Source of the DNA: Streptomyces inusitatus
GTDB lineage: Bacteria; Actinomycetota; Actinomycetes; Streptomycetales; Streptomycetaceae
Length of the DNA stretch: 64,000 nt
Assembly: GCF_014651115.1 (NCBI RefSeq)
Contig: NZ_BMWG01000002.1
Location: forward strand, 545,059 to 609,058
Reading direction: 5' to 3'
Below are positions 51,193 through 58,748 of this stretch, piece after piece. The position numbers and the translations under genes were made by a program. The notes under the pieces were generated by a model that was given only the letters and a program-made list of their open reading frames with translations, was not told the origin of the DNA and did no database searches. Position 1 is the first letter of the stretch, and every line of letters starts with the position of its first letter.

Positions 51193-51981
51193 ATGCATCT
51201 CTTGGTCGTCGACTGGGACTACTTCTTCCCCACCCCCGCGGCAGGCGGGCCACAAGGACCGCACGACGATCTTTTCAAGTGGCCGGTCGCCGAAGACGAG
51301 TTCCACACGGAAACCGTCTGGGAGGCACGGCACCGCGACTTCACAGCGGCCGGTGTCGAGCTGCCACAGGTGACAGGCTGGCGGGACTTCTGGCGCAGGT
51401 TCCGGTTCTCTGCCGGAACCGTGCTCGTCCACGCCGACAGCAACGCGTGGGCGGGACTGCTCTGGCCCTCGGACCTCGGCCGGCCCGAGGAGCGCTGGGA
51501 TTCGGTGCACCTGTACGACGCCCACCATGACGCCGGGTACCGGCAGAACCACCGGAGCTTCGAGGAGTGGAGAACCTCGGGCGACGGCATCCGGTGCGAG
51601 TCCTGGATGCTCGCGCACCACTGGGCCGGGGCTTCCCTCCACGTCCGCTTCCCGCCTTGGCGACAGTCGCTCGACCGCCCTCGGGAGGAGCCACTCGTAC
51701 CCGTCGACATGACGATCGACGACGGTCGGGCACCGGCCGCCGTCTTCGATCTGGTCTTCGTCTGCCGGTCCGGCGCATGGGTGCCGCCGTGGTGCGACGG
51801 GGCGTTCACCGAGTTCCTTCGCAGCGCCCCGCTGCCGAAGACCGTGTTCGGACGGAACCGCTGGGTACATCCCCGTCCGGACCCGGCCCGGATGACGGAG
51901 GTGAAGCGGGGGCTGTACGCGAAGGTCGAGGAGATGAATCGCGCCGGGGTGGGGGAGGCTCTGGGTGGGGGCAGGGAGTGA
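51193..51981 (+). CDS. Arginase-fold protein, UPF0489-like
   Basis: A 262-residue soluble protein beginning MHLLVVDWDYFFPTP. Metal-type motifs are spread as in the arginase/deacetylase fold: Asp in VVDWDYFF, Asp/His in HADSNAW, and the clear DAHHD of VHLYDAHHDAGY near residue 112. CESWML, PVDMTIDDG and VFVCRSGAWVPPWCD follow. The DAHxD phrase is the central metal site of arginases, and UPF0489 proteins include enzymes that turn Arg into ornithine in ribosomal peptides. The fold is my recognition; activity is inferred. The frame is open to 50857, but the ATG at 51193 starts the conserved part. The 39-residue peptide gene lies just upstream. Other arginase-fold hydrolases remain possible. Confidence 0.65.
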   Translation: MHLLVVDWDYFFPTPAAGGPQGPHDDLFKWPVAEDEFHTETVWEARHRDFTAAGVELPQVTGWRDFWRRFRFSAGTVLVHADSNAWAGLLWPSDLGRPEERWDSVHLYDAHHDAGYRQNHRSFEEWRTSGDGIRCESWMLAHHWAGASLHVRFPPWRQSLDRPREEPLVPVDMTIDDGRAPAAVFDLVFVCRSGAWVPPWCDGAFTEFLRSAPLPKTVFGRNRWVHPRPDPARMTEVKRGLYAKVEEMNRAGVGEALGGGRE

Positions 51982-52063
51982 AGGAGGGCCCTGGGTAGGG
52001 GCCAAGCAACCGCAGCGGCAAAGCGCCTGATCACGTAGGGGTGCGGGTGTTACCGTCCTCCGC

Positions 52064-52660
52064 ATGCCTGAACTGATCGCTCCTACTGGACGGTTGCATT
52101 CCTCGTGGCTCACGGCGCGGGACGAGTGGCAGCCTGGTGCTCACCAGGACGGGGCCGGCCTGCGTCTGGCCGGTGACGATGACCTGGACCGCCCAGAAGG
52201 GTTCACCTCATGGGCTGAGCGGCTGCGGCAGCAGTCGGACCGGTCGCTGCCTGTCGGGGAAGGGCGCGTCCACGCTACCCACTGGTGGATCGTGGACGGT
52301 GAGACGTACCTCGGGGCCATCGATCTTCGTCACTACCTGAACGCCCTCCTGCTGGAAGGCGGCGGACACATCGGCTACAGCGTTCGGCCCTCCGTCAGAA
52401 GACGCGGACTGGCCTCGTGGGCACTGGGAGCGGTTCTACTCAAGGCACCGGCCCTCGGTCTGGACCGGGTCCTCCTCACCTGTGACGACGGCAACGTCGG
52501 CTCAATGCGCACCATCGAAAGCAACGGTGGCGTCCTCGAAGATGTGCGCAGCACCGAGACCGGGGTCAAGCGCCGCTACTGGATCACCCTCAACGACGCC
52601 AGTCAACGACTGACGTCGAACACTGCCGTACAGGAGCTACTGCCTGGTGGTGCAGGGTAG
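52064..52660 (+). CDS. GNAT family N-acetyltransferase
   Basis: A 198-residue acetyltransferase. The acetyl-CoA site is GGHIGYSVRPSVRRRGLASWALGAVL, with the RRRGLA loop near residue 110. WWIVDGETYLGAIDLRHYLN precedes it, and VLLTCDDGNVGSMRTIESNGGVLE follows as the conserved Asn-containing helix. Such proteins acetylate small amines, amino-acid derivatives or peptides; the target here is unknown. ATG at 52064, 82 bp after the arginase-like gene in the same direction, so the two may share a transcript. Confidence 0.88.
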   Translation: MPELIAPTGRLHSSWLTARDEWQPGAHQDGAGLRLAGDDDLDRPEGFTSWAERLRQQSDRSLPVGEGRVHATHWWIVDGETYLGAIDLRHYLNALLLEGGGHIGYSVRPSVRRRGLASWALGAVLLKAPALGLDRVLLTCDDGNVGSMRTIESNGGVLEDVRSTETGVKRRYWITLNDASQRLTSNTAVQELLPGGAG

Positions 52661-52740
52661 TTCAGCCGCTTCCGCCTTCGGAGGGACCTCATGAATTATG
52701 GTGCTCGGGTGGGAGCTGGACGGACGGCTCTGGGCGCGAG

Positions 52741-52792
52741 CCAACTAAATGAAACGGGCCTTGATCGCTAACAAAAGGCCCGGTCAGGAAGT
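52741..52792 (+). promoter_or_regulatory. CRISPR leader (array at 52793)
   Basis: The 52 bp here match the leader at 43296-43347 at 45 of 52 positions with no gap, from CCAACT to GGTCAGGAAGT. Confidence 0.75.
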
Positions 52793-52942
52793 GTTGGCCC
52801 CGCCCGTGCGGGGGTGGTCCGCTCGGAGTCCGCCGGCGGTCCCCTACTCCTGGGTTGGCCCCGCGCGTGCGGGGGTGTTCCGATCCCAGCCACGATCGAC
52901 GGGGTCCGCGCCCTGTCGGCCCCGCGCGAGCGGGGCCACCTC
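52793..52942 (+). CRISPR. Short CRISPR array, type I-E-like, 3 repeats / 2 spacers
   Basis: Repeats begin at 52793, 52854 and 52915, exactly 61 bp apart, with 33-bp spacers at 52821-52853 and 52882-52914. Repeats 1 and 2 read GTTGGCCCCG...GCGGGGGTGNTCC. The third returns to GTCGGCCCCGCGC but is altered at its 3' end, again the leader-distal sign. The last repeat overlaps the stop codon of the TetR gene on the other strand by two bases. No cas genes are near. Confidence 0.9.
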
Positions 52943-53516
52943 ACCTCCCCGTCAAAATCCCCAACGCCGTCCGCAAAATCACCCCATCCGTCGCCCCCGA
53001 CGGACTCCCCCCCACCCCCGACCGCATCAGCGAGCTGCCCTCGATCAGCGCGATGAAGGTCTCCGCCCGGGCCCGAACCTCCTCGGCCGGAACGTCCGGC
53101 GCGTGAGCGCCGATCCGAGCCGCGACCAGGTCCGCGTACTGGACGTAGAAAGCTCGAACCGCCGTCGCCACCGACTCGTCGCGAGCGGCGAGCGCCCAAA
53201 GCTCGACGAACACCCGAACCAACTCGGCGTCGGTCTGCTGAGCGAGAAGAACCGCGACGAGATCCCCCAGAGGCGCGTCCGGAGACGAGGGAACAGCAGC
53301 GGCCACCTCGTCCAAGGAGCGTTGGAGGATCCGGGCGAGAAGCTCGGACACCAGGGCGTCGCGGGTCGGGAAGTAGTACTGGAGGTGGCCTAGACGGACG
53401 CCCGCTGTGTCGGCGACCGCGCGGAGGGAGAGGGCTGAGTGGCCGCCTGCGATCAAAGTCGCCTCGGCGGCGTCCAGGAGGGCGGCGCGGCGGGCGGTGC
53501 CCTTGGCGGTGGTCAT
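52941..53516 (-). CDS. TetR/AcrR family transcriptional regulator
   Basis: A 191-residue regulator. The helix-turn-helix is RRAALLDAAEATLIAGGHSALSLRAVADTAGVRLGHLQYYFPTRDALVSELL at residues 9-60. The ligand domain has the TetR_C type LVAVLLAQQTDAELVRVFVELWALAARDESVATAVRAFYVQYADLVAARI. It overlaps the upstream oxidoreductase gene by four bases (ATGA), so both are made from one message. A palindrome over the promoter of that operon is its likely operator, giving autoregulation. Its stop codon lies in the last CRISPR repeat. Confidence 0.9.
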   Translation of the reverse strand: MTTAKGTARRAALLDAAEATLIAGGHSALSLRAVADTAGVRLGHLQYYFPTRDALVSELLARILQRSLDEVAAAVPSSPDAPLGDLVAVLLAQQTDAELVRVFVELWALAARDESVATAVRAFYVQYADLVAARIGAHAPDVPAEEVRARAETFIALIEGSSLMRSGVGGSPSGATDGVILRTALGILTGR

Positions 53517-54613
53517 GCCGCCGCCTGGGAGGGGGTGTCGGCGAGGGAGGTCGAGACACCGAGGTCGGAGAGGGCACCCAGGACAGTCCCGGGGAGCGGG
53601 TGGGACTCCGGGAAGACAACGCCCGCACGGGCTGCGGGAGCGCCGTCTTCGCCGAGCACGCGGCGGAGGCCGAGGAGGCCGCCCATGGCGGTCATGTGGG
53701 CCTGGCCGAGCGGGTCGGTCACGGTTGCGGTCAGAGAACCACCAGGCCCTTGGGCCTCGATGCGGAGGATGGCGGTGCCGCCTTCGCCCGGGGAGTAGAG
53801 GAGGCGGTGGCGGAGGGGGCGCCAGCGGGGGGAGCGGGTGCGGCGGAAGAAGCCGGATTTGGCGAGGGTGAGGAGGGTGGTGGTGGAGGTGGGGTTACTG
53901 AAGCCGAGGCGGGTGGAGACGGTGTGGGGGTTGAGGGTGAGGGGGAGGGTGAATTGTTCGGGGGTGTCGATGCGGGCGACTTTGGTGCGGTGGGGGCCGA
54001 TGGGGAGGGTGCGGGGGGAGGTGAGGGGGGTGACGACGGTGGGGTGGCCGGATTGGAGGATTTCGAAGTCGACGCCGAGGCGGTCCATGAACTCGACGGA
54101 GTCGACGCCGGCGCGGTCGGAGAGGTCGTAGCGGATGGCGGTGTCGAGGGTGTCGAGGCCGCCGAGGCGGTCGGCGAGGGCGGTGGCGACCAGGGGGACG
54201 ACGCCGCCCATCCAGCCGGAGGAGAGGAGGACGGGGGCGGAGGGGGAGGCCAGGGAGGTGAGGGTGATGGCGCGCTGCATGCGGGCCGTCCAGCGGGTGA
54301 CGTCGACGTAGGGGATGCCGCCCGCGAGGGCGGCGCGGAGGACCCGGTCGTCCGGGTCGTTCACCAGGCTGACCACCGCGCGTACGGAGGCCCCGAAGGG
54401 CTCCGGCGACGCCAGGTCCCACCGCCTGGCCTCGGCAGAACCCTCCGCCGAGATCTCGGCGCACAGGCCCGCCGCCTTCTCCGGGGAGCGCCCCGCCAGC
54501 AGCAGCGGCCACCGGCCACTCACCGCCCGGGCCAGCTCCGCCCCCACCGTTCCATACCCGCCGACCAGCAGCACCGGTCCGGCAGCGTCATGCACCAGCT
54601 CGTCATTAACCAT
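53513..54613 (-). CDS. Saccharopine dehydrogenase-like NAD(P)-binding oxidoreductase
   Basis: A 366-residue protein with the N-terminal Rossmann motif PVLLVGGYGTVGAELARAV and LLLAGRSPEKAAGLCAEI, followed by VVSLVNDPDDRVLRAALAGGIPYVDVTRWTARM, the pattern of saccharopine-dehydrogenase-like or trans-acting enoyl-reductase-like proteins. The middle and C-terminus include WMGGVVPLVATALADRLGG. The reaction is unknown. The ATG at 54613 lies only about 8 bp after a -10-like TATAGT, so the message is probably leaderless. It is first in an operon with the TetR gene, and a palindrome covers its promoter. Confidence 0.85.
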   Translation of the reverse strand: MVNDELVHDAAGPVLLVGGYGTVGAELARAVSGRWPLLLAGRSPEKAAGLCAEISAEGSAEARRWDLASPEPFGASVRAVVSLVNDPDDRVLRAALAGGIPYVDVTRWTARMQRAITLTSLASPSAPVLLSSGWMGGVVPLVATALADRLGGLDTLDTAIRYDLSDRAGVDSVEFMDRLGVDFEILQSGHPTVVTPLTSPRTLPIGPHRTKVARIDTPEQFTLPLTLNPHTVSTRLGFSNPTSTTTLLTLAKSGFFRRTRSPRWRPLRHRLLYSPGEGGTAILRIEAQGPGGSLTATVTDPLGQAHMTAMGGLLGLRRVLGEDGAPAARAGVVFPESHPLPGTVLGALSDLGVSTSLADTPSQAAA

Positions 54614-54624
54614 AAGCCCGACTA

Positions 54625-54640
54625 TAGGTCATGCGACCTA
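54625..54640. promoter_or_regulatory. TetR operator over leaderless promoter
   Basis: TAGGTC-ATGC-GACCTA is a perfect inverted repeat. On the minus strand its end runs into TATAGT (54626-54621), the probable -10 of the oxidoreductase-TetR operon whose ATG is at 54613. A bound repressor would block RNA polymerase. Confidence 0.75.
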
Positions 54641-54653
54641 AAAACGCTCACCC

Positions 54654-54977
54654 TCACGCCTGGCCGGTCTCGAAGCGGGTGATTTCACCGTCTGTAACAA
54701 GAAAACGCCACTTCGTACGCATCTCTCCCCACACCTCATTCCAGAACCTCACCACCAACCCCCTCCCGTCCTCCGACTGCGACTCCACCTCCATCCGCCC
54801 GCGCGGCGCGAAGATCTCCTTCTCGGTCCACTCGGTCAGATTCCGCTCACTCCCGTCGTCCGCCATCGTCGCCCCCGGGGCCAGCGCCGCCCGGAAAGCC
54901 GCCCTGTCCCCCGCGTTCACCGCCGCCACGAACCTCCGCACGGCAGGGTCGATCAGTTCCTCCACAGTCAGCGGCAC
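54654..54977 (-). CDS. SnoaL/NTF2-like domain protein
   Basis: A 107-residue protein beginning MPLTVEELIDPAVRRFVAAVNAGDRAAFRAALAPGATMADDG, the usual start of the SnoaL/NTF2-like cone fold. It continues RNLTEWTEKEIFAPRGRMEVESQ and WNEVWGEMRTKWRFLVTDGEITRFETGQA. These small proteins act as isomerases, hydrolases or binding proteins. The GTG at 54977 follows GGAG at 6 nt; the longer frame from 55070 is unlikely. It ends 13 bp before the operator of the next operon. Substrate unknown. Confidence 0.85.
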   Translation of the reverse strand: MPLTVEELIDPAVRRFVAAVNAGDRAAFRAALAPGATMADDGSERNLTEWTEKEIFAPRGRMEVESQSEDGRGLVVRFWNEVWGEMRTKWRFLVTDGEITRFETGQA

Positions 54978-55121
54978 GGGAGTCTCCAAAAGCAGAAACA
55001 GACACGGGCACTCCATCCGTATCCCGGACCGCCGCTCCCCGCCCCCCGGCATACGCCAAACGCACCACAAGCGGCCCCCGCCCGAAGGCAGGGGCCGCGC
55101 GGAGCGCCGGAGGGGGAAGGC

Positions 55122-56012
55122 TTAGAAGACGCTCAGGCCGTGGATGCCGAGCGGGCGGGTGACCGGCTCGTAGAAGGTGATGCCGCCGGAGGTGCAGTTG
55201 CCGCTGCCGCCGGAGAGGAGGCCGTGGGCGGTGTTGCCGCTGAAGAGGGGGCCGCCGGAGTCGCCGGGCTGGCCGCAGACGTTGGTCTGGATGGTGCCGT
55301 AGACGACCTGGCCGCCGCCGTAGTTGACGGTGGCGTTGAGGGCGGTGACGTTGCCGGTGCGCCAGCCGGTGGTGGAGCCGCTGCGCTCGACGCGCTGGCC
55401 GACGCTCGGGGTGTTGGCGTTGACGATGTCGCGGTAGGTGCCGTTGTGGAGGTAGACGCGGCCGTCGGCGTTGGCGTTGTTGGCGTGGCGGATCACGCCG
55501 TAGTCGTACGTGGGGAACTGACCGGCGGCCACGTTGCCGAGGGTGCCGCCGCCGAAGGTCCAGGAGGGGCGGCCGTTGGTGCAGTGGCCGGCGGTGAGGG
55601 CGTAGTAGACGCCGCCGCCGACGACGTTGAAGCCGAGGGAACAGCGCGCACCGGCACCGTAGATGGCCTCGCCGCCCGCGATGAGACGGTTGAACTTGCC
55701 GGGGGTGTGCTTGATCTGAAGGGCGCCGGACTGGTCTCCGGCAGTCTTCTTGATCTTGGCTATCTCGGCGGCGGAGACGGTGCTGTCGACGGTGACGACG
55801 ACCTTGCCGGTGGCCTTGTCGGTGTACCAGGAGGTACCGCCGATGTCGGCCTTCAGGACGCCGTCGCTCGCCTTGGCGAGCTGGGCGGCGCTGGGGGCGG
55901 CGGTCGCGTGGGAATCGGCCACGGCAGTGGGGGCGGCGAGGGCGGCGGCGGTGACCAGGCTGGCGGCGACGGCGAGCAGTCGCGCACCTCTGGTGAACTT
56001 CTTGACCTTCAC
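55122..56012 (-). CDS. Streptogrisin-like S1 serine protease
   Basis: A 296-residue secreted chymotrypsin-fold protease made as a prepro-enzyme. A signal peptide (LLAVAASLVTAAALAAPTAVA) and a pro-region of about 75 residues (TVSAAEIAKIKKTAGDQSG) precede the mature enzyme, which should start near Ile111 (IAGGEAIYGAGARC). The triad is His143 (TAGHC), Asp170 (YDYGV) and Ser252 (GDSGGP), with Cys pairs around each. It matches S1E streptogrisins. The GTG at 56012 follows GGAGG at 4 nt, and its MKVKKFTRGARL start is typical. Such enzymes are extracellular and often developmentally controlled. Confidence 0.94.
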   Translation of the reverse strand: MKVKKFTRGARLLAVAASLVTAAALAAPTAVADSHATAAPSAAQLAKASDGVLKADIGGTSWYTDKATGKVVVTVDSTVSAAEIAKIKKTAGDQSGALQIKHTPGKFNRLIAGGEAIYGAGARCSLGFNVVGGGVYYALTAGHCTNGRPSWTFGGGTLGNVAAGQFPTYDYGVIRHANNANADGRVYLHNGTYRDIVNANTPSVGQRVERSGSTTGWRTGNVTALNATVNYGGGQVVYGTIQTNVCGQPGDSGGPLFSGNTAHGLLSGGSGNCTSGGITFYEPVTRPLGIHGLSVF

Positions 56013-56726
56013 AAATCCTCCAGAATCCGGGGCCCGTTCGATGTCCGGGCCCACTGCGGCGCAGACGACAGTCCCCCGACAATGCGGCAGTCATGGGCCT
56101 GTCAAACGGCGTGGTACGGATCCTGGGTGCCCTGCGCCGTCGCGACAAGCTCGCCTTTTGGCCGCACTACGCGCGTTGTGGTGGAGAAGTCCACACGGTG
56201 GCGAAATCGGGCCCCCGGCTTTCCGCAGCGAATCCAGTGGTGTGGACAACTGGCGCAAGGGCGACACCCAGCCACCGAATGGACTTTCGTCGGATTCCGG
56301 CAAATGTGTGCGCGCCGGTCAGTACCGAGTGATACGTGAAGATCCCGTGCAGGTGTTTCCATCAGGGAACTCAGAGCGGATTGGCTGCTCATCGTCCTCT
56401 TGACAAGGAGCGCAGGATCACCGGAATCAATGTCCCGCCATACGGTGTTCACTCGGGCGACGAAAGATCCACGCCATTCCGGAACGTGCCACGGGCACTG
56501 CCGACCACTCCCCCGGCCCGGTTCCTGAGAGTCGGCTGTGCGGTGCCGGGGAGATTGGGCCGTCAAGGGGCACGCGTGGCCAAATGCGAGTACGGAAAGC
56601 GCTCACCGGAATCGGCCAACGTCCGCCGTATGGGCCGATTGTCCTCTTCGATCACGGGGGGCGCGTGTCTGGTTTATGCGCGGCGCACATGCTGGGGGCG
56701 CACAACCGGAACCGGTACGCATGAGA
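56013..56726. other. Long intergenic region
   Basis: About 715 bp with no convincing gene. The minus-strand 154-codon frame (56102-56566) and plus-strand frames here lack family features and look like chance. Regulatory sequences for the protease should be in the first 150 bp, near 56013-56160. Confidence 0.4.
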
Positions 56727-56763
56727 ACGGGCCACCTCGCCGTACGAAGACGAGGTGGCCCGT
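56727..56763 (-). terminator. Hairpin terminator after DUF397 gene
   Basis: ACGGGCCACCTCG pairs perfectly with CGAGGTGGCCCGT over an 11-nt loop, 21 bp after the stop of the DUF397 gene. Confidence 0.85.
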
Positions 56764-56783
56764 GGGGTGGAGCGGTACGGCTG

Positions 56784-57056
56784 TTAAAGATCGCCGGACT
56801 TGAGAGAGGTGACGAAGCCCGCCCATGCGGAACCCTCGAAGACGAAGGCGGGGCCGTCAGGAGTCTTGGAGTCGCGGACCGCTATCGCGTTGGGGAACAG
56901 GGCCGCCTCGACGCACTCGCCGCCCTGAGCGTTGCTGTAGCTGGAAGTGAACCAGCGGGCTCCTTCCAACTGCGCCACCTCCACGCACTGACCGCCCTGG
57001 GCGTTGCTGTAGCTGGAGGTGAACCAGCGGGCCTCAGCCAGCAGTTCATTGGTCAT
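56784..57056 (-). CDS. DUF397 domain protein with internal duplication
   Basis: A 90-residue protein of the DUF397 family, which in WhiJ-type loci is the small partner (probable target or antitoxin-like protein) of the XRE-DUF5753 regulator. The usual opening unit, W-F-T-S-S-Y-S-N-x-x-G-G-x-C-V-E-V, occurs twice in tandem: ARWFTSSYSNAQGGQCVEVA from residue 9 and ARWFTSSYSNAQGGECVEAA from residue 33. The second is followed by the normal end, AVRDSKTPDGPAFVFEGSAWAGFVTSLK. The DNA of the two units is nearly identical, so the duplication is recent. It follows the XRE gene by 4 bp. Confidence 0.92.
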   Translation of the reverse strand: MTNELLAEARWFTSSYSNAQGGQCVEVAQLEGARWFTSSYSNAQGGECVEAALFPNAIAVRDSKTPDGPAFVFEGSAWAGFVTSLKSGDL

Positions 57057-57060
57057 CTGC

Positions 57061-57945
57061 TCAGTACTCCTTTATCGCTTCTCGGATCATGCTCAGGGAT
57101 TCCTTCGGCCCCAGAGCATCGGCTTGGAGCTCCGTGAAGGCCTCGTCGTACCGTGTCACGTCCGCTGTGCTGCGGACCACTTGAGCATCGACAAGTCCCT
57201 CCAGGTAGACGATGGGCTTCATCGCCTCACTCTCCCGGAAGCGCAGGAGGGTGAAGGCGCCATCCATACCCACATGCGCGCCGCTCTTGAAGGGGATCAC
57301 CTGGACTCGGACTGAAGGCAGCGAGGACGCGACCTCGGCGATGTGCTCCAGTTGAGCCCGCATCACCGCCGGGCTAGCCGTCTGGCGGAGAAGCACCGCC
57401 TCATTGATGACTGCGGTGAAGCGGAGGGGGAGTTCCGCTCTGCGCAGGACCTCCTGGCGAGCCATCCGGACCGCCACCCACTTTTCGATGCCCTCGGCGG
57501 CGTTCCCCTTCAACACTTGCTGATGGAGCCCTCTCACATACTCCTCCGTCTGGAGCAGGCCCGGGACGTACTCCGCCTCGTACTTGTGCATCGAGGCCGC
57601 CGTCTCCTCCAGCCCCAGATACGCCTTGAACGTCGGGCTTATGGCCGGCCTGTACTCATCCGTCTGCCACCAGTCCTTCTTCGTCTTCGTCACCGCCGCG
57701 TACGCCGTCAGCAGCGCCCGCTTGTCCGCGTCCGCCCCGTACATGTCGCACAGCGCGATCACGTCCGACGGCTCCACCGACGCGTTCTCCCCCGTCTCCA
57801 GCCGGGTCAGCTTCGACGGGCTCCAGAGCAGCCTTCTCACGACCTGGTTGGCCCTCAGCTCCGCCGCCAGGCGAAGTTGCCTTAACTCAGTACCCAAGTG
57901 CAGACGGCAGAGAGCCGGCGTGGCCGACTCAATGTTCGTGATCAT
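57061..57945 (-). CDS. XRE-family regulator with DUF5753 domain (WhiJ-like)
   Basis: A 294-residue regulator. The helix-turn-helix is LHLGTELRQLRLAAELRANQVVRRLLWSPSKLTRLETGENASVEPSDVIALC (residues 12-62). The DUF5753 domain follows, with YEAEYVPGLLQTEEYVRGLHQQVL, RQEVLRRAELPLRFTAVINEAVLLRQ, VRVQVIPFKSGAHVGMDGAFTLLRF and VDAQVVRSTADVTRYDEAFTELQADAL. The ATG at 57945 follows GGAGG at 5-6 nt; the longer frame to 58107 is not used. It is paired with DUF397 downstream and divergent from an ATPase gene, the layout known for whiJ/abaA-type loci. Confidence 0.92.
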   Translation of the reverse strand: MITNIESATPALCRLHLGTELRQLRLAAELRANQVVRRLLWSPSKLTRLETGENASVEPSDVIALCDMYGADADKRALLTAYAAVTKTKKDWWQTDEYRPAISPTFKAYLGLEETAASMHKYEAEYVPGLLQTEEYVRGLHQQVLKGNAAEGIEKWVAVRMARQEVLRRAELPLRFTAVINEAVLLRQTASPAVMRAQLEHIAEVASSLPSVRVQVIPFKSGAHVGMDGAFTLLRFRESEAMKPIVYLEGLVDAQVVRSTADVTRYDEAFTELQADALGPKESLSMIREAIKEY

Positions 57946-58006
57946 CTGCTTCCTCCCCGCACGCGTTATCCAGTGTGTCGGCGATGGTTCCGCCAAGGCA
58001 AGAAAC

Positions 58007-58077
58007 GTTCTGCGCCACAGCAGGAGCTTCTGCGCTGCTTCGAACATGCCACGAAATAGAAGCAGTTCCCGCAGAAC
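58007..58077. promoter_or_regulatory. Repeated TTCTGCG half-sites in the divergent region
   Basis: GTTCTGCG at 58007-58014 and CGCAGAAC at 58070-58077 form a spaced inverted repeat, and a further TTCTGCG lies at 58028-58034. They sit between the XRE and ATPase genes and are candidates for the regulator's operator. Confidence 0.45.
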
Positions 58078-58189
58078 TTTGATTTCAGAAGCCCCTTGAG
58101 ACGGCACCTACAGTAGCGCTCCCGGTGCCATCCTGGACGCGGATTCATCGCCCCGAAGTTCAACGAGGCACCCAGCAAAAGGATTCGCG

Positions 58190-58666
58190 ATGCCCGGACC
58201 CTTCAACTCCCCCACCCACCGGCCAACTTCGGCCAACGGCAGCAGCACCCCGCCGCCCGGTCTCGACCCCCACACCGCCCGCATTCAGCGGATCAAGCTC
58301 TCATTCCCGCCGGAAGCCGATTGGGTCGTACGCGTCCGCCATCTCTCCGGCGCAATTCTGTATCGCAATGGACTGACCGACCCCGATCTTCTGCACACCA
58401 CCGAACTCCTGGTGAGCGAGATCGTCACCAATGCCATTACCCACGGCGGCGGCGAAGAGGTCAGCTTCACCCTGGAATGCGACCCGCGCCGGGAGATCCG
58501 TATCGAAGTGGACGACCACGGGAGCGGCGTACCGAGGATCCGTTACCCCAGTCACGACGACGAAAGCGGACGCGGGATGCTGCTCGTCGACCTGCTGGCC
58601 CAAACTTGGGGAAGAAAGGGCTCTTGCACCTGGTGCACCGTGCCGACACAAGAAGTGGTGGCCTGA
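58190..58666 (+). CDS. HATPase_c ATP-binding protein (anti-sigma-like)
   Basis: A 158-residue protein with a GHKL ATPase domain like those of SpoIIAB/RsbW and the AbaA-type partner of WhiJ loci. The N box is ELLVSEIVTNAITHGGG near residue 72, G1 is IEVDDHGSGVPRI and G2 is DESGRGMLLVDLLAQTWG. A Ser/Thr/Pro-rich tail of 25 residues precedes the domain. No sensor or histidine-phosphorylation part is present, so it would bind or phosphorylate a partner protein. ATG at 58190, divergent from the XRE regulator gene. Confidence 0.9.
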   Translation: MPGPFNSPTHRPTSANGSSTPPPGLDPHTARIQRIKLSFPPEADWVVRVRHLSGAILYRNGLTDPDLLHTTELLVSEIVTNAITHGGGEEVSFTLECDPRREIRIEVDDHGSGVPRIRYPSHDDESGRGMLLVDLLAQTWGRKGSCTWCTVPTQEVVA

Positions 58667-58748
58667 CGATTCGATCGAGAAATATCGAATCGTCGGACGA
58701 TCCGGCCGGAAGACCTGGTCGGGCGCAGCACGGAAGCAGGTGGCGTGT

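Noticed and set aside
56102..56566. 154-codon minus-strand frame in the region before the streptogrisin-like gene
   Set aside because: Residue composition is random, the start lacks a ribosome binding site and no family features are seen.
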